Assembly (NCBI GenBank): GCA_012800625.1
Contig: JAAZIY010000145.1
Coordinates: 1-7,031 of the forward strand
Source of the DNA: Lentisphaerota bacterium
GTDB lineage: Bacteria; Verrucomicrobiota; Lentisphaeria; Oligosphaerales; Oligosphaeraceae
Length of the DNA stretch: 7,031 nucleotides
Reading direction: 5' to 3'
Part shown: positions 1-6,194 of the stretch, piece after piece
How positions within the stretch are numbered: position 1 is the stretch's first letter
Layout of the letters: each line of letters opens with the position of its first letter
Made by a program: the position numbers and the translations under genes
Notes under the pieces: generated by a model
The model's input: only the letters and a program-made list of their open reading frames with translations
What the model was told of the DNA's origin: nothing
Databases searched by the model: none

Positions 1-90
1 CCGGCATACAACCAACTAAGATAAAAACAAACCAGAGATTAAAACCAACCACAGGATTTTCTTTGTTTCCAAGGGTTTAGGACTTTTGTA

Positions 91-237
91 GCGCCTTTCA
101 GGCGCCGGTTTCGGTGGGTATCTTGTTCCCCAGGCAATTACACCCTTCGGGTTCCGCGCCTGGGGTTATTTTAGTATGACGCTTCGCGCCATCGCCGACA
201 AGATTAAAAAAGGCGCTTCGCGCCTCCGCCAGCAAGA
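91..237. repeat. Hairpin-rich, non-coding repeat-like element
   Basis: Several short inverted repeats are packed here. GCGCC/GGCGC (91-95 with 101-105) comes first. CCCCAGGC/GCCTGGGG (128-135 with 158-165) is a perfect 8-bp stem that encloses an inner ACCC-TTC-GGGT hairpin (142-152). GGCGC-TTC-GCGCC (212-224) is the last. CGCTTCGCGCC occurs twice (180-190 and 214-224), and the 24-nt blocks 180-203 and 214-237 match at 20 positions with a 34-nt offset. An open frame on the minus strand (301-98, 67 codons) crosses all of this, but its codons are dictated by the hairpins and no protein family is recognisable, so I treat it as non-coding. The likely nature is an interspersed hairpin element of the kind often mis-annotated as a small protein. 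Bases 1-90 are AT-rich with nothing recognisable. Confidence 0.45.
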
Positions 238-355
238 CATAAGACGCTCCAAGCTCTGTGTCCAAAAACCAATCTACTACGCTTTCAAACAATAAATTCA
301 ATGCTGGCTCGTTTCATGAGCAGAATCACGATTACCCCACTCGGCTCAAATATGA

Positions 356-361
356 AAGGAG
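356..361 (+). promoter_or_regulatory. Strong Shine-Dalgarno site of the secreted-protein gene
   Basis: AAGGAG lies six bases before the ATG at 368. It fixes that start codon and is the best ribosome binding site in the window. I found no convincing -35/-10 pair in the 120 bases upstream. Confidence 0.8.
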
Positions 362-367
362 TACGCC

Positions 368-814
368 ATGAATAAAAAACTTAGCAACAGCAATCTGCTC
401 GTCGTTATCTTCCTGGCCTTAGGCGCGATATCCAGCCTACAGGCACGCAGCGTCACCGTCAAGATGCGTGACATAGACCGCGCCCTGCTGGTCTCCGACA
501 TGGTCTTACGCAGCTTGTTCCCCGCCCAGCAGACCGTGGTGGTCCAACAGGCTGCACCAGTGTACAGCGCGCCACTCTACAGCACACCGGTGTATTCCAG
601 CAGCATGACCACCACCGTCATCAATCCCTCGGTCTTCACCACGCCGCTGTATGTGGCTCCCAGCATACACTATATCGGCGGCAGCCCGCGTTACAGCCCG
701 CCGCGCTACAGCGCGCCGCGTTATAGCCCGCCGCCGCGCCGCTACAGCGCACCGCAGCGCCCAGCACAGCACAGGCCGGGCAGACAGGCCAGACCGGCGC
801 GCCCTAGACGCTAA
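368..814 (+). CDS. Secreted small repetitive Tyr/Pro/Arg-rich protein, function unknown
   Basis: This 148-aa protein has a clear N-terminal signal peptide: Lys3-Lys4, then a hydrophobic core from about residue 10 to 24, with likely cleavage after Ala26 (SLQA). Residues 27-60 form an ordinary-looking short segment (VTVKMRDIDRALLVSDMVL). Beyond it the sequence is low complexity: YSAP/YSTP/YSS tracts at 66-78, a Thr/Val/Pro stretch at 80-100, then RYSPP/RYSAP pentapeptides at 108-129. The last 20 residues are rich in Arg (seven) with Pro, Ala and Gln. The mature protein is therefore strongly basic and largely disordered, and probably periplasmic or surface-associated. A basic, tyrosine- and proline-rich chain could bind polyanions or the cell envelope, but that is inference. 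I recognise no family. It stands alone, with its own ribosome binding site and a hairpin just after the stop, so it is probably monocistronic. Confidence 0.8.
   Translation: MNKKLSNSNLLVVIFLALGAISSLQARSVTVKMRDIDRALLVSDMVLRSLFPAQQTVVVQQAAPVYSAPLYSTPVYSSSMTTTVINPSVFTTPLYVAPSIHYIGGSPRYSPPRYSAPRYSPPPRRYSAPQRPAQHRPGRQARPARPRR
689..754 (+). repeat. 15-bp coding minisatellite (RYSPP/RYSAP)
   Basis: Four 15-nt units encode RYSPP, RYSAP, RYSPP and RYSAP at 689-703, 704-718, 719-733 and 740-754. A 6-nt insert (CCGCGC, 734-739, coding Pro-Arg) separates the third and fourth. The unit pattern is CGYTAYAGCSCRCCG. The repeat is in frame, so unit gain or loss would change protein length without a frameshift. 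Confidence 0.8.
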
Positions 815-832
815 ACCCTAAAGCCAACCACA

Positions 833-858
833 GTTCTGCCGGAGCAGTCCGGCAGAAC
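833..858 (+). terminator. Perfect 11-bp hairpin, possible terminator or mRNA 3' end
   Basis: GTTCTGCCGGA (833-843) pairs perfectly with TCCGGCAGAAC (848-858) around a 4-nt loop, 18 bases after the stop of the secreted-protein gene. It is not a textbook intrinsic terminator: the run of seven Ts (874-880) begins 15 bases after the stem rather than directly after it. It could be a 3'-end stabilising hairpin, with termination at the stronger signal ending at 1009. Confidence 0.5.
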
Positions 859-920
859 AAATAAAGCAGCGAATTTTTTTATTTCTGGAACCTTCCCGCA
901 AAACACCAGTCTAAATCAAT

Positions 921-1009
921 ATGCAGTGGAAACATTGCATGCCCCTGATCGGTTCTCGTTTGTCCTCCCTCCCTTTCTCTCTCCCAGAATCCGGTCGGGG
1001 GCTTTTTTT
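921..1009 (+). ncRNA. Candidate small structured RNA ending in an intrinsic terminator
   Basis: ATGCAGTG (921-928) pairs with CATTGCAT (933-940) around a GAAA tetraloop of the GNRA class, with one G-U pair. Immediately next to it, GCCCCTGATCGG (941-952) pairs over 12 bp, including two G-U wobbles, with CCGGTCGGGGGC (991-1002). TTTTTTT follows directly (1003-1009). The 38-nt loop of the second stem is almost all pyrimidine and contains CCTCCC and CCCTTTC, which would be complementary to purine-rich ribosome binding sites. Two stacked helices, a stable tetraloop and an exposed C/U-rich loop resemble bacterial regulatory RNAs that bind Shine-Dalgarno sequences. No promoter is obvious just upstream, so it may instead be the processed 3' end of the secreted-protein mRNA. 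The fold was worked out by hand, not computed. Confidence 0.4.
941..1009 (+). terminator. Intrinsic terminator with long pyrimidine loop
   Basis: A 12-bp GC-rich stem (941-952 with 991-1002) is followed without a gap by seven Ts. The 38-nt loop is unusually long for a terminator. It would end plus-strand transcription from the secreted-protein gene or from a small RNA, shielding the oppositely oriented ATPase operon from read-through. Confidence 0.55.
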
Positions 1010-1071
1010 GTTTAAATGCCGCCATAACCCAGTCCATATTCCCGAAAGCAAAGCTTAAAAACCTGCTCCGA

Positions 1072-1101
1072 CTTCGTGTGCCTTCGTGTGTATTCGTGGT
1101 T
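1072..1101 (-). repeat. Decamer repeat array 1, three units
   Basis: On the plus strand the units are CTTCGTGTGC (1072-1081), CTTCGTGTGT (1082-1091) and the decayed ATTCGTGGTT (1092-1101). Read on the minus strand this is an ACACGAAG-type repeat with an exact 10-nt period. It starts 21 bases after the stop of the nuclease-like gene, in that gene's sense direction. The same core recurs at 4832-4870 and 6306-6345. Confidence 0.7.
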
Positions 1102-1122
1102 CAAAGGCTATTTGGACGCGGT

Positions 1123-1665
1123 TTATTTAGCTAAAATATTGAATTGTATATAGTGGGGCCAGTCTATCTTCATCGCTCGCTCAGGCAGATCATGGCATCC
1201 CTCACTTGCTGCAATGCGTGTTTTTCGCTTTGCAATGCCAATATGCCCAACGCTGACAAAACGATTCCTGTAATCGCTTAAAAACTTGTCCTTTTTCCAA
1301 AAGAGCCTACCGATTTCCCGGCAATATTGCATAAAACAAAAGGAGCCTTGCAGCTGATTGATTATTTGCTGGAGCTTATCTTTCTTACGCTTAAGCTCAA
1401 TGTGGATTATGCATCTCTTCTCCTCGCTTACTATGACGTAGTCCGCACGGCAACACTCCCCGTTTTTTCCCTTGAAAATCTTATCCGGCGAGCTGAATGC
1501 ATCAACTTTGATGACCAGCGCATCTGCGGGCAGATTCCTTATGCTTACACAGCAGTCCTTTGTCTGGGGCTCCTGGAGTTTTACCAAGCTCTTACCATGC
1601 TCTTGCTCCAGCGACAACAGTGCGCTGCTTTTCAGCAACTGCCCAAGTATCTCAATATCCCGCAT
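1123..1665 (-). CDS. Small PD-(D/E)xK-like putative nuclease partnered with an ATPase
   Basis: This 180-aa soluble protein has no signal peptide or membrane segment. Its centre carries a pattern expected of PD-(D/E)xK nucleases: an acidic residue opening a beta strand (Asp75 in RADYVIV), a second strand ending in Glu90-x-Lys92 (IHIELKRKK), then a helix with Gln104 (IINQLQG). Glu70 just before could be a further metal ligand. Strand lengths and the 14-residue spacing between Asp75 and Glu90 fit the fold. This is motif reading only; no family name is recognised. ATG at 1665 is preferred because GGGGAG (1678-1673) sits seven bases upstream; a GTG directly before it (1668) is the alternative. The ATG overlaps the ATPase stop as TGATG, so the two are translationally coupled. 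Possible roles are the effector of a defence module or a DNA-repair nuclease. Cys37-Cys38 style pairs (38-39, 71-72) are of unknown meaning. Confidence 0.7.
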   Translation of the reverse strand: MRDIEILGQLLKSSALLSLEQEHGKSLVKLQEPQTKDCCVSIRNLPADALVIKVDAFSSPDKIFKGKNGECCRADYVIVSEEKRCIIHIELKRKKDKLQQIINQLQGSFCFMQYCREIGRLFWKKDKFLSDYRNRFVSVGHIGIAKRKTRIAASEGCHDLPERAMKIDWPHYIQFNILAK

Positions 1666-3050
1666 CACTCATCTCCCCAGACTATTTCCTCTTGTATGCG
1701 ATTCATGGTTTCTATGGTTTCATCAAAGCTGCGCGCCTCTATACCAAAGCCAGAATCAACCTCGGCCTGCACCAAAGTCAGCCCTCTGCTGCCCCGTTTT
1801 GCCCCATTCTCTCTGACCAGCGCATTTTCGGCCATATAGACCTTTACTTTGTCGGCGTCTAGCAGCTCTGAGCTTTCATAATGCTCACGCTCAGCCAAAA
1901 GCTTCAATCTTTCCCCCCCCTGATTGAGCATAATCAGGGTGTTCAGCTCTTTGATGATATAATCGCTGTGGGTAGTAATAAACACCTTGACCCCGATATT
2001 TACCAGCCTGGCAAAGAGACGAGCCATGCGCCTCTGATTTGCCGGGTGGAGGTTCAACTCCGGCTCGTCAATCATAAGCAAATCACCTGGAGCAGCCTCA
2101 TGGCGAAGGTAAAACCCTATGTCCAACAAGGAGCGCACCGCGCTTGAACTCTCATCCATACTCAGCTTGACCCGCTTGCCCTTAGGAACATAGTATAGTT
2201 GGTCATTTTTGCTCACCAGATAGTCACCGCCTACCAAGTCGCTGAAATCATCGAGTATCTCAGGGTGCGACTTGGATATAAAACTATTGTTTTTGACCAG
2301 CGTTTCCAATCGACGAGTAAAGTCAACATTTCTTTTTATCGGCAAGGCGTAGTCGGAGTAGACCTTTGAGAGCAACTCGAAAGGATCAACATCGTTCTCC
2401 ATGCCGCCGATTTCCTCCAGCAGCCTATTGCGCGCAAAGTTGAGTTCTTTCCTGAATATGGCTGCGCCGGTGCGCTCGGCACTGGCGATAAAAGGACGCG
2501 GAAACAAATGTCCAAAGAGGATTTCCTTCAAGGCATCCCCGATAATGCGCCTAATCAGGTCCGGCGGTATTTTTACCTTCGCCTTCTCTACGAGCAAGGA
2601 AATGGAAACCAATTGGGAATCCGCTTTTTTTGAAATAGAGAACAACTCGCTGTTAGCCGCTCCCATGATGCGCTCAAAAGCGAAAACCGGCAAAAGGTCG
2701 TTTGCATCCAGGACGAGGGCAAAATGACTGTTGGCAAAAAGCTTCTCGGAGGAGGCAAACACCTGAGACAGCTGTTGTGTATAGGCCGCACAGCCCTTAT
2801 CAAGAATAGACTTGACTTTAACCATATAATCTTGGATATCAAGCTCGACACTTCCTTCTCGCAAAAGAACCTGAATGTCCGCATCCGGGATATCGACGCG
2901 AAAAAGCCTGCGCCAAAAATAAAGAAAGCCAAACAAGGCATAAGTCGCATAAGTCTTGCCGGTGTTGTTTTCACCACAGATAATGGTAAGCTCTCCGAGC
3001 CTAAACTCGGCTTGTTTTATAACACCCAGGTTTTTGATGGTTAATTTCAT
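1665..3050 (-). CDS. AAA/ABC-type ATPase (SMC/OLD-like head), first gene of a two-gene cassette
   Basis: This 461-aa ATPase has a head domain split by a long middle segment. The N-terminus (KLTIKNLGVIKQAEF) is the typical first strand of this class, followed by Walker A GENNTGKT at 26-33. The middle (about 50-290) is mainly helical and includes FIASAERTG near 187-195, a motif usual in AAA_15/AAA_21-type proteins. A signature-like SMDESSSAVRSL lies at 297-308, Walker B LLMIDEPELNLHP at 324-336 and the switch histidine in THSD at 360-363. The tail has no TOPRIM domain, unlike OLD or GajA proteins, so any nuclease activity must come from a partner; the next gene supplies a candidate. ATG at 3050 is chosen over a TTG seven codons upstream because AGAGGA (3063-3058) sits seven bases before it. 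Sampled base composition is near 40% GC, against about 67-70% in neighbouring genes. ATP binding is likely; the biological role is inferred. Confidence 0.85.
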   Translation of the reverse strand: MKLTIKNLGVIKQAEFRLGELTIICGENNTGKTYATYALFGFLYFWRRLFRVDIPDADIQVLLREGSVELDIQDYMVKVKSILDKGCAAYTQQLSQVFASSEKLFANSHFALVLDANDLLPVFAFERIMGAANSELFSISKKADSQLVSISLLVEKAKVKIPPDLIRRIIGDALKEILFGHLFPRPFIASAERTGAAIFRKELNFARNRLLEEIGGMENDVDPFELLSKVYSDYALPIKRNVDFTRRLETLVKNNSFISKSHPEILDDFSDLVGGDYLVSKNDQLYYVPKGKRVKLSMDESSSAVRSLLDIGFYLRHEAAPGDLLMIDEPELNLHPANQRRMARLFARLVNIGVKVFITTHSDYIIKELNTLIMLNQGGERLKLLAEREHYESSELLDADKVKVYMAENALVRENGAKRGSRGLTLVQAEVDSGFGIEARSFDETIETMNRIQEEIVWGDE

Positions 3051-3063
3051 CTGCCTATCCTCT

Positions 3064-3441
3064 GGAGTCAATTGTATGTTTTTTAAGTGCCGCTCCTATA
3101 CTGCATTGCCTGAGACTGGCGTTTTTGGCTGCACTGCTCCTAAACTTATAAGCTTGCTGAAACCGCTGACAGATGGCAGTATGGAAAACAACGGCTTAAT
3201 TACAATATAACACTGGATTGTAAAATCAAAAACAAAACATTACTCAAAAGCGCTCGGCCTCCCATTCCTACCCAGCTCCGTGACACTCTGGAAGATATCC
3301 GCTTCTTGTGTCTTAGTGTCCAAAATCCAGCCTGGGCAAACGCCAGGCAAGGCGACAAAAAAGCAGCTTCTATTGCTTGCTGTAAATTATTCTGGCATTA
3401 CATTCATGGCTTGTTGCTTTTGCCGTCTTTTTTTATTTTAT
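3064..3441. other. Gene-poor divergent intergenic region
   Basis: These 378 bases separate the divergent ATPase and PHP genes, and I see no credible coding frame. They hold the weak minus-strand promoter candidate, a 6-bp hairpin GCCTGG/CCAGGC with a 7-nt loop (3330-3348), and a degenerate relative of the decamer repeats (GTGTC at 3308-3312 and 3316-3320). They also hold a T-rich tract just before the PHP gene (3428-3440). The PHP promoter should lie here, but I could not pick one out. Confidence 0.5.
3197..3224 (-). promoter_or_regulatory. Weak candidate promoter of the ATPase operon
   Basis: On the minus strand TTTACA (3224-3219) and TAATTA (3202-3197) are separated by 16 bases in an AT-rich patch. 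This would place the transcript start about 140 bases before the ATPase ATG. The match to the consensus is modest, and other AT-rich hexamers lie nearby. Confidence 0.25.
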
Positions 3442-3446
3442 GGAAG
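3442..3446 (+). promoter_or_regulatory. Ribosome binding site deciding the PHP gene start
   Basis: GGAAG lies five bases before ATG 3452. The in-frame ATG at 3440, four codons earlier, has only a T-rich tract upstream, and its own codons form this site. The later ATG is therefore the better start. Confidence 0.55.
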
Positions 3447-3451
3447 CCTTT

Positions 3452-4840
3452 ATGCATTACTATGATGTTACTCCGCTAATCGTAGCCGCCGATGAATTCA
3501 GCACCGTGACTATACGCCCGCGCTATGAACATGCCAAGTTTCCGCAAGCCGAACTGCTTGAACTACGTTTTTTTGCCCAGGAAGGCTTGAACTACGACCC
3601 CGAAACAGAGCAATCGCGCTGGCAGCCCGGCAAGCCGGACAATATCAAAGACTGGAAACTGCTGCCGGACGGCAGCATCGTTATGCAGGCCTTCTTTCCC
3701 GGCGAACAGGAACACGTGCTGCAGGTCCGGGGATACGCCGAGGCCGACAAAAAACTGCAGCGCAGCATCCGCAGCTTCCGCTTCTACTCCCTGCAAAAAG
3801 ACCTGCTGAACCTACAGCCGCTAAAGGGCGACTTCCATATACACAGCAGCGGCTCGGACGGGGCTCAGGACGCGCTCTATGTCGCCGCGCGCTATCGCGA
3901 GGCCGGCTTTGACTTCTGCGCCATCAGCGACCATCGCAACTACGAGCCTTCCCTAAGAGCCATAGACTATTGGCAGAAACACTTCGAGGATTTCAGGCTA
4001 TACCCCGGCGAAGAGGTGCACAGCACCGGCAACCCGGTGCATATCATCAATTTCGCCTCCAGCTTCAGTGTCAATAAAAAGTGTTTTGACGACGAGGCGA
4101 AATATCGCCAGGAGGTGGCTGCCTACCTGGAAAACATCGAGCAGACTGATACTAGGCTGGACTACTTTCCGGTGGCCGCCTCGGAATGGGTCTTCGACCA
4201 GATACGCGCCGGCGGCGGCCTGGCCGTATTCTGCCACCCATACTGGTATTACCAGTTTAAAAGCGCCATCAACGAAGGTATTATCGACGCCATGTTCCAA
4301 CGCCGACGCTTTGACGCCTTCGAGCTTATTGGCGGCTTCCATCGCCACCAGTATCGCTCCAATAACTTGCAGATAGTGCGCTGGTGTGAGGAATCAGCCA
4401 AGGGCAACCGTTTTCCAGTGGTCGGCGTAAGCGACTCGCACGGCACTGATACCTATCCGCTTAGCGGCAGCGGCGACTTCGCTCATGGAATATCGTACTC
4501 TGAGACCCGGGACGGCAACTTGTTTAACTGGTACTACACCGTAGTGTTGGCCAAGGAAAACTCGCGGGAAGGCATTATCGAGGCCATCAAGTCACAGCGC
4601 TGCGCCGCCATCGAGGCACCCCCAAACGAGCGCGCGCATGCCTACGGCGACCTGCGCATCACCAGATATATCAGCTTCCTGCTGCGGGAATATTTTCCGC
4701 CGCATCAGCGCTACTGCCAAACCCAGGGCGCACTAATGCTCAGACACCTGGCCGGCGAAAACAACCTGCTGCAAAGTATAAGAGAAATGGACGCCGCCGT
4801 GGCAAAATTTAGAAAAACCAGCCTGCACTTTGGACACTAA
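3452..4840 (+). CDS. PHP-domain metal-dependent phosphoesterase/hydrolase
   Basis: This 462-aa cytoplasmic protein has two parts. Residues 1-125 are rich in short strands and probably form a beta-sandwich accessory domain. From residue 126 a PHP (polymerase and histidinol phosphatase) domain begins with GDFHIHSSGSDG (His129, His131, Asp136), then ISDHRN (Asp160, His161), GEEVHS (Glu187/188, His190), NPVHIINF (His197), FCHPYW (His262) and GVSDSHG (Asp328, His330). The complete set of ligands for a multinuclear metal site is thus present, so an active hydrolase is likely. The two-domain layout recalls CehA/McbA-type and similar PHP proteins; the substrate cannot be told, with phosphoesters the default guess. 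About 80 residues follow the last usual motif, mostly helical. The gene is probably monocistronic. Its final codons (Gly-His-stop) are contributed by the first unit of a decamer repeat. Base composition is GC-rich, like the PhoH gene. Confidence 0.85.
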   Translation: MHYYDVTPLIVAADEFSTVTIRPRYEHAKFPQAELLELRFFAQEGLNYDPETEQSRWQPGKPDNIKDWKLLPDGSIVMQAFFPGEQEHVLQVRGYAEADKKLQRSIRSFRFYSLQKDLLNLQPLKGDFHIHSSGSDGAQDALYVAARYREAGFDFCAISDHRNYEPSLRAIDYWQKHFEDFRLYPGEEVHSTGNPVHIINFASSFSVNKKCFDDEAKYRQEVAAYLENIEQTDTRLDYFPVAASEWVFDQIRAGGGLAVFCHPYWYYQFKSAINEGIIDAMFQRRRFDAFELIGGFHRHQYRSNNLQIVRWCEESAKGNRFPVVGVSDSHGTDTYPLSGSGDFAHGISYSETRDGNLFNWYYTVVLAKENSREGIIEAIKSQRCAAIEAPPNERAHAYGDLRITRYISFLLREYFPPHQRYCQTQGALMLRHLAGENNLLQSIREMDAAVAKFRKTSLHFGH

Positions 4841-4870
4841 GGCACACTAAGACACACTAAGGCACACTAC
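4832..4870 (+). repeat. Decamer repeat array 2, four units, overlapping the PHP stop codon
   Basis: Four GACAC/CACAC cores start at 4833, 4843, 4853 and 4863, exactly 10 nt apart, with the unit (G/C)ACACTAAGR. The first unit encodes the last Gly-His and the TAA stop of the PHP gene. The array fills most of the 52-bp gap between the convergent PHP and PhoH genes. No classical terminator hairpin is visible in that gap. Confidence 0.8.
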
Positions 4871-4892
4871 AGGGCCGGTCTGGGCTCGAGTT

Positions 4893-6194
4893 TCAGAGCA
4901 GCGAGGCGGCGGTTTCGGCCAATTCGCTGCGCTCGCCCTTAAGCAAGGTGACATGAGCGGACAGAGGGCTGTGTATAAAGCGTTCTATAAGACAGCTGAA
5001 GCCGTTCGAGCGCGCGTCCAGATAGGGTGTGTCTATCTGCTCCGGGTCTCCGGTAAGCACCACCTTGCTGCCCGCTCCCACCCGGGTAACCACGGTCTTC
5101 ACCTCCAGCGGCGTCAGGTTCTGCGCCTCGTCGATGATAATAAACTGGTTTGGTATGCTGCGTCCGCGAATATAGGTCAGCGGCTCGATGCTTAGCTCAG
5201 GACAGTTCATCAAATCGTTGGGCAGCACGCGAACCGGGTTTTTCCGGTCTTTGCCGCGTATAAACTCCAGGGCGTCGAAGACCGGCTGCATCCAGGGTCG
5301 CATCTTCTCGTTGATCTCGCCGGGCAGGTAGCCCAGGTCACGGCTCACCGGCATGGTGGGCCTGAAGATAAGCAGGCCCTGGTAGCAGTTGTCGCCGAAT
5401 ATCTGCTGCAGACCGGCGGCTATGGCCAGCAGGGTCTTGCCGGTACCGGCCTTGCCAGAGAGCGTCACCAGGCTGATATTAGGGTCGCAAAGCGCGTCTA
5501 TGCTGAAGCTCTGCTCAATATTCAAACTGCGTATGCCGCAAAGCAGCTTTTCGCTGTCGAGCAGCGGCCAGAGCTGATTGCCCTCAAAGTCCATGCGGGC
5601 ACAAATAGCGTTTTTCTTGACGCCTTTTTCCTGGGCAAAGACATATTCGTTGGGGTTCAAACCGCGACCCTGGAAGTCCAGCGCGCCGCCGTTTTGCAAG
5701 GTGGCCATCTCTGGTGCCGGCAGCGACAGGCGCCGCCAGCCGTAGAGGTTTTCGGCGGCGTGCTCAGCCAGCGGCTCATAGTCCTGGGCCGGCAGCCCGA
5801 GGGCGTCGGCCTTCACGCGCAAATTGACATTCTTGGTGACTATCACCGGCTCGGGCAAAGCTGTGTCCTGACGCAGCTGTAGAGCCAGGCGCAACAGCGC
5901 CTCCGAAGCCCCGCCAGAAACCGCGCCAGACTCGCCATAGTTGTTGGAGACTATGCGCAGACTGCAGCCCTTGCCTATCCCTATGCCGTTTTTCAGCGAA
6001 CCCTGGCGGCGCAAAGCGTCAACCAGCAACGCGAAACGGCGGGCATTTCTGCCGGTTTCACTGGCCTCGTGCTTGAATTTGTCGATCTCCTCGATTACCT
6101 CCAAAGGAATAAGCAGCTCGCTTTGACTAAAGGTCTCCATCGCCTGGGGATCATATAAAAAGATATTGGTGTCTAAAATCAGCCTTTGTTGCAT
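4893..6194 (-). CDS. PIN-PhoH fusion ATPase (PhoH2/YlaK-type)
   Basis: This 433-aa protein joins an N-terminal PIN domain (about 1-145) to a C-terminal PhoH ATPase (about 220-433). In the PIN part LILDTN (Asp8), VIEEIDKFK (Glu35/36) and GRNARRF are typical. The PhoH part has Walker A GKAGTGKT (247-254), RPTMPVSRDLGYLPG (278-292), Walker B FIIIDEAQNL (351-360) and TGDPEQID (381-388). The family is described as an ATP-dependent RNA-unwinding and RNA-cleaving enzyme acting in the cytoplasm. Length and order match the family. Two usual PIN acidic residues seem replaced: Asn122 where TKD is expected, and Ser97 where an Asp is expected. RNase activity may therefore be weak or lost. ATG 6194 is chosen because GGGG (6204-6201) lies six bases upstream and the family starts at this strand. 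An in-frame upstream extension to 6353 has codons made by a decamer repeat and is unlikely to be translated. Confidence 0.9.
   Translation of the reverse strand: MQQRLILDTNIFLYDPQAMETFSQSELLIPLEVIEEIDKFKHEASETGRNARRFALLVDALRRQGSLKNGIGIGKGCSLRIVSNNYGESGAVSGGASEALLRLALQLRQDTALPEPVIVTKNVNLRVKADALGLPAQDYEPLAEHAAENLYGWRRLSLPAPEMATLQNGGALDFQGRGLNPNEYVFAQEKGVKKNAICARMDFEGNQLWPLLDSEKLLCGIRSLNIEQSFSIDALCDPNISLVTLSGKAGTGKTLLAIAAGLQQIFGDNCYQGLLIFRPTMPVSRDLGYLPGEINEKMRPWMQPVFDALEFIRGKDRKNPVRVLPNDLMNCPELSIEPLTYIRGRSIPNQFIIIDEAQNLTPLEVKTVVTRVGAGSKVVLTGDPEQIDTPYLDARSNGFSCLIERFIHSPLSAHVTLLKGERSELAETAASLL

Noticed and set aside
98..301. Minus-strand 67-codon open frame before the secreted-protein gene
   Set aside because: It runs through a cluster of hairpins and a direct repeat, shows no domain and looks like a translated repeat element.
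506..772. Minus-strand Ala/Arg-rich open frame inside the secreted-protein gene
   Set aside because: It is a shadow of the GC-rich YSxP repeat region; the plus frame has a signal peptide and strong ribosome binding site.
1072..1101. CRISPR-like array
   Set aside because: The 10-nt units have no spacers; it is a simple tandem repeat, as are 4832-4870 and 6306-6345.
3051..3071. TTG start seven codons upstream for the ATPase
   Set aside because: ATG at 3050 has AGAGGA seven bases upstream, and the family begins at this methionine.
2956..3210. Plus-strand frame of 84 codons across the ATPase start
   Set aside because: It overlaps the ATPase N-terminus and its ribosome binding site, with no recognisable domain.
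3330..3348. GCCTGG/CCAGGC hairpin as a terminator
   Set aside because: It has a short 6-bp stem with no T-run following on either strand.
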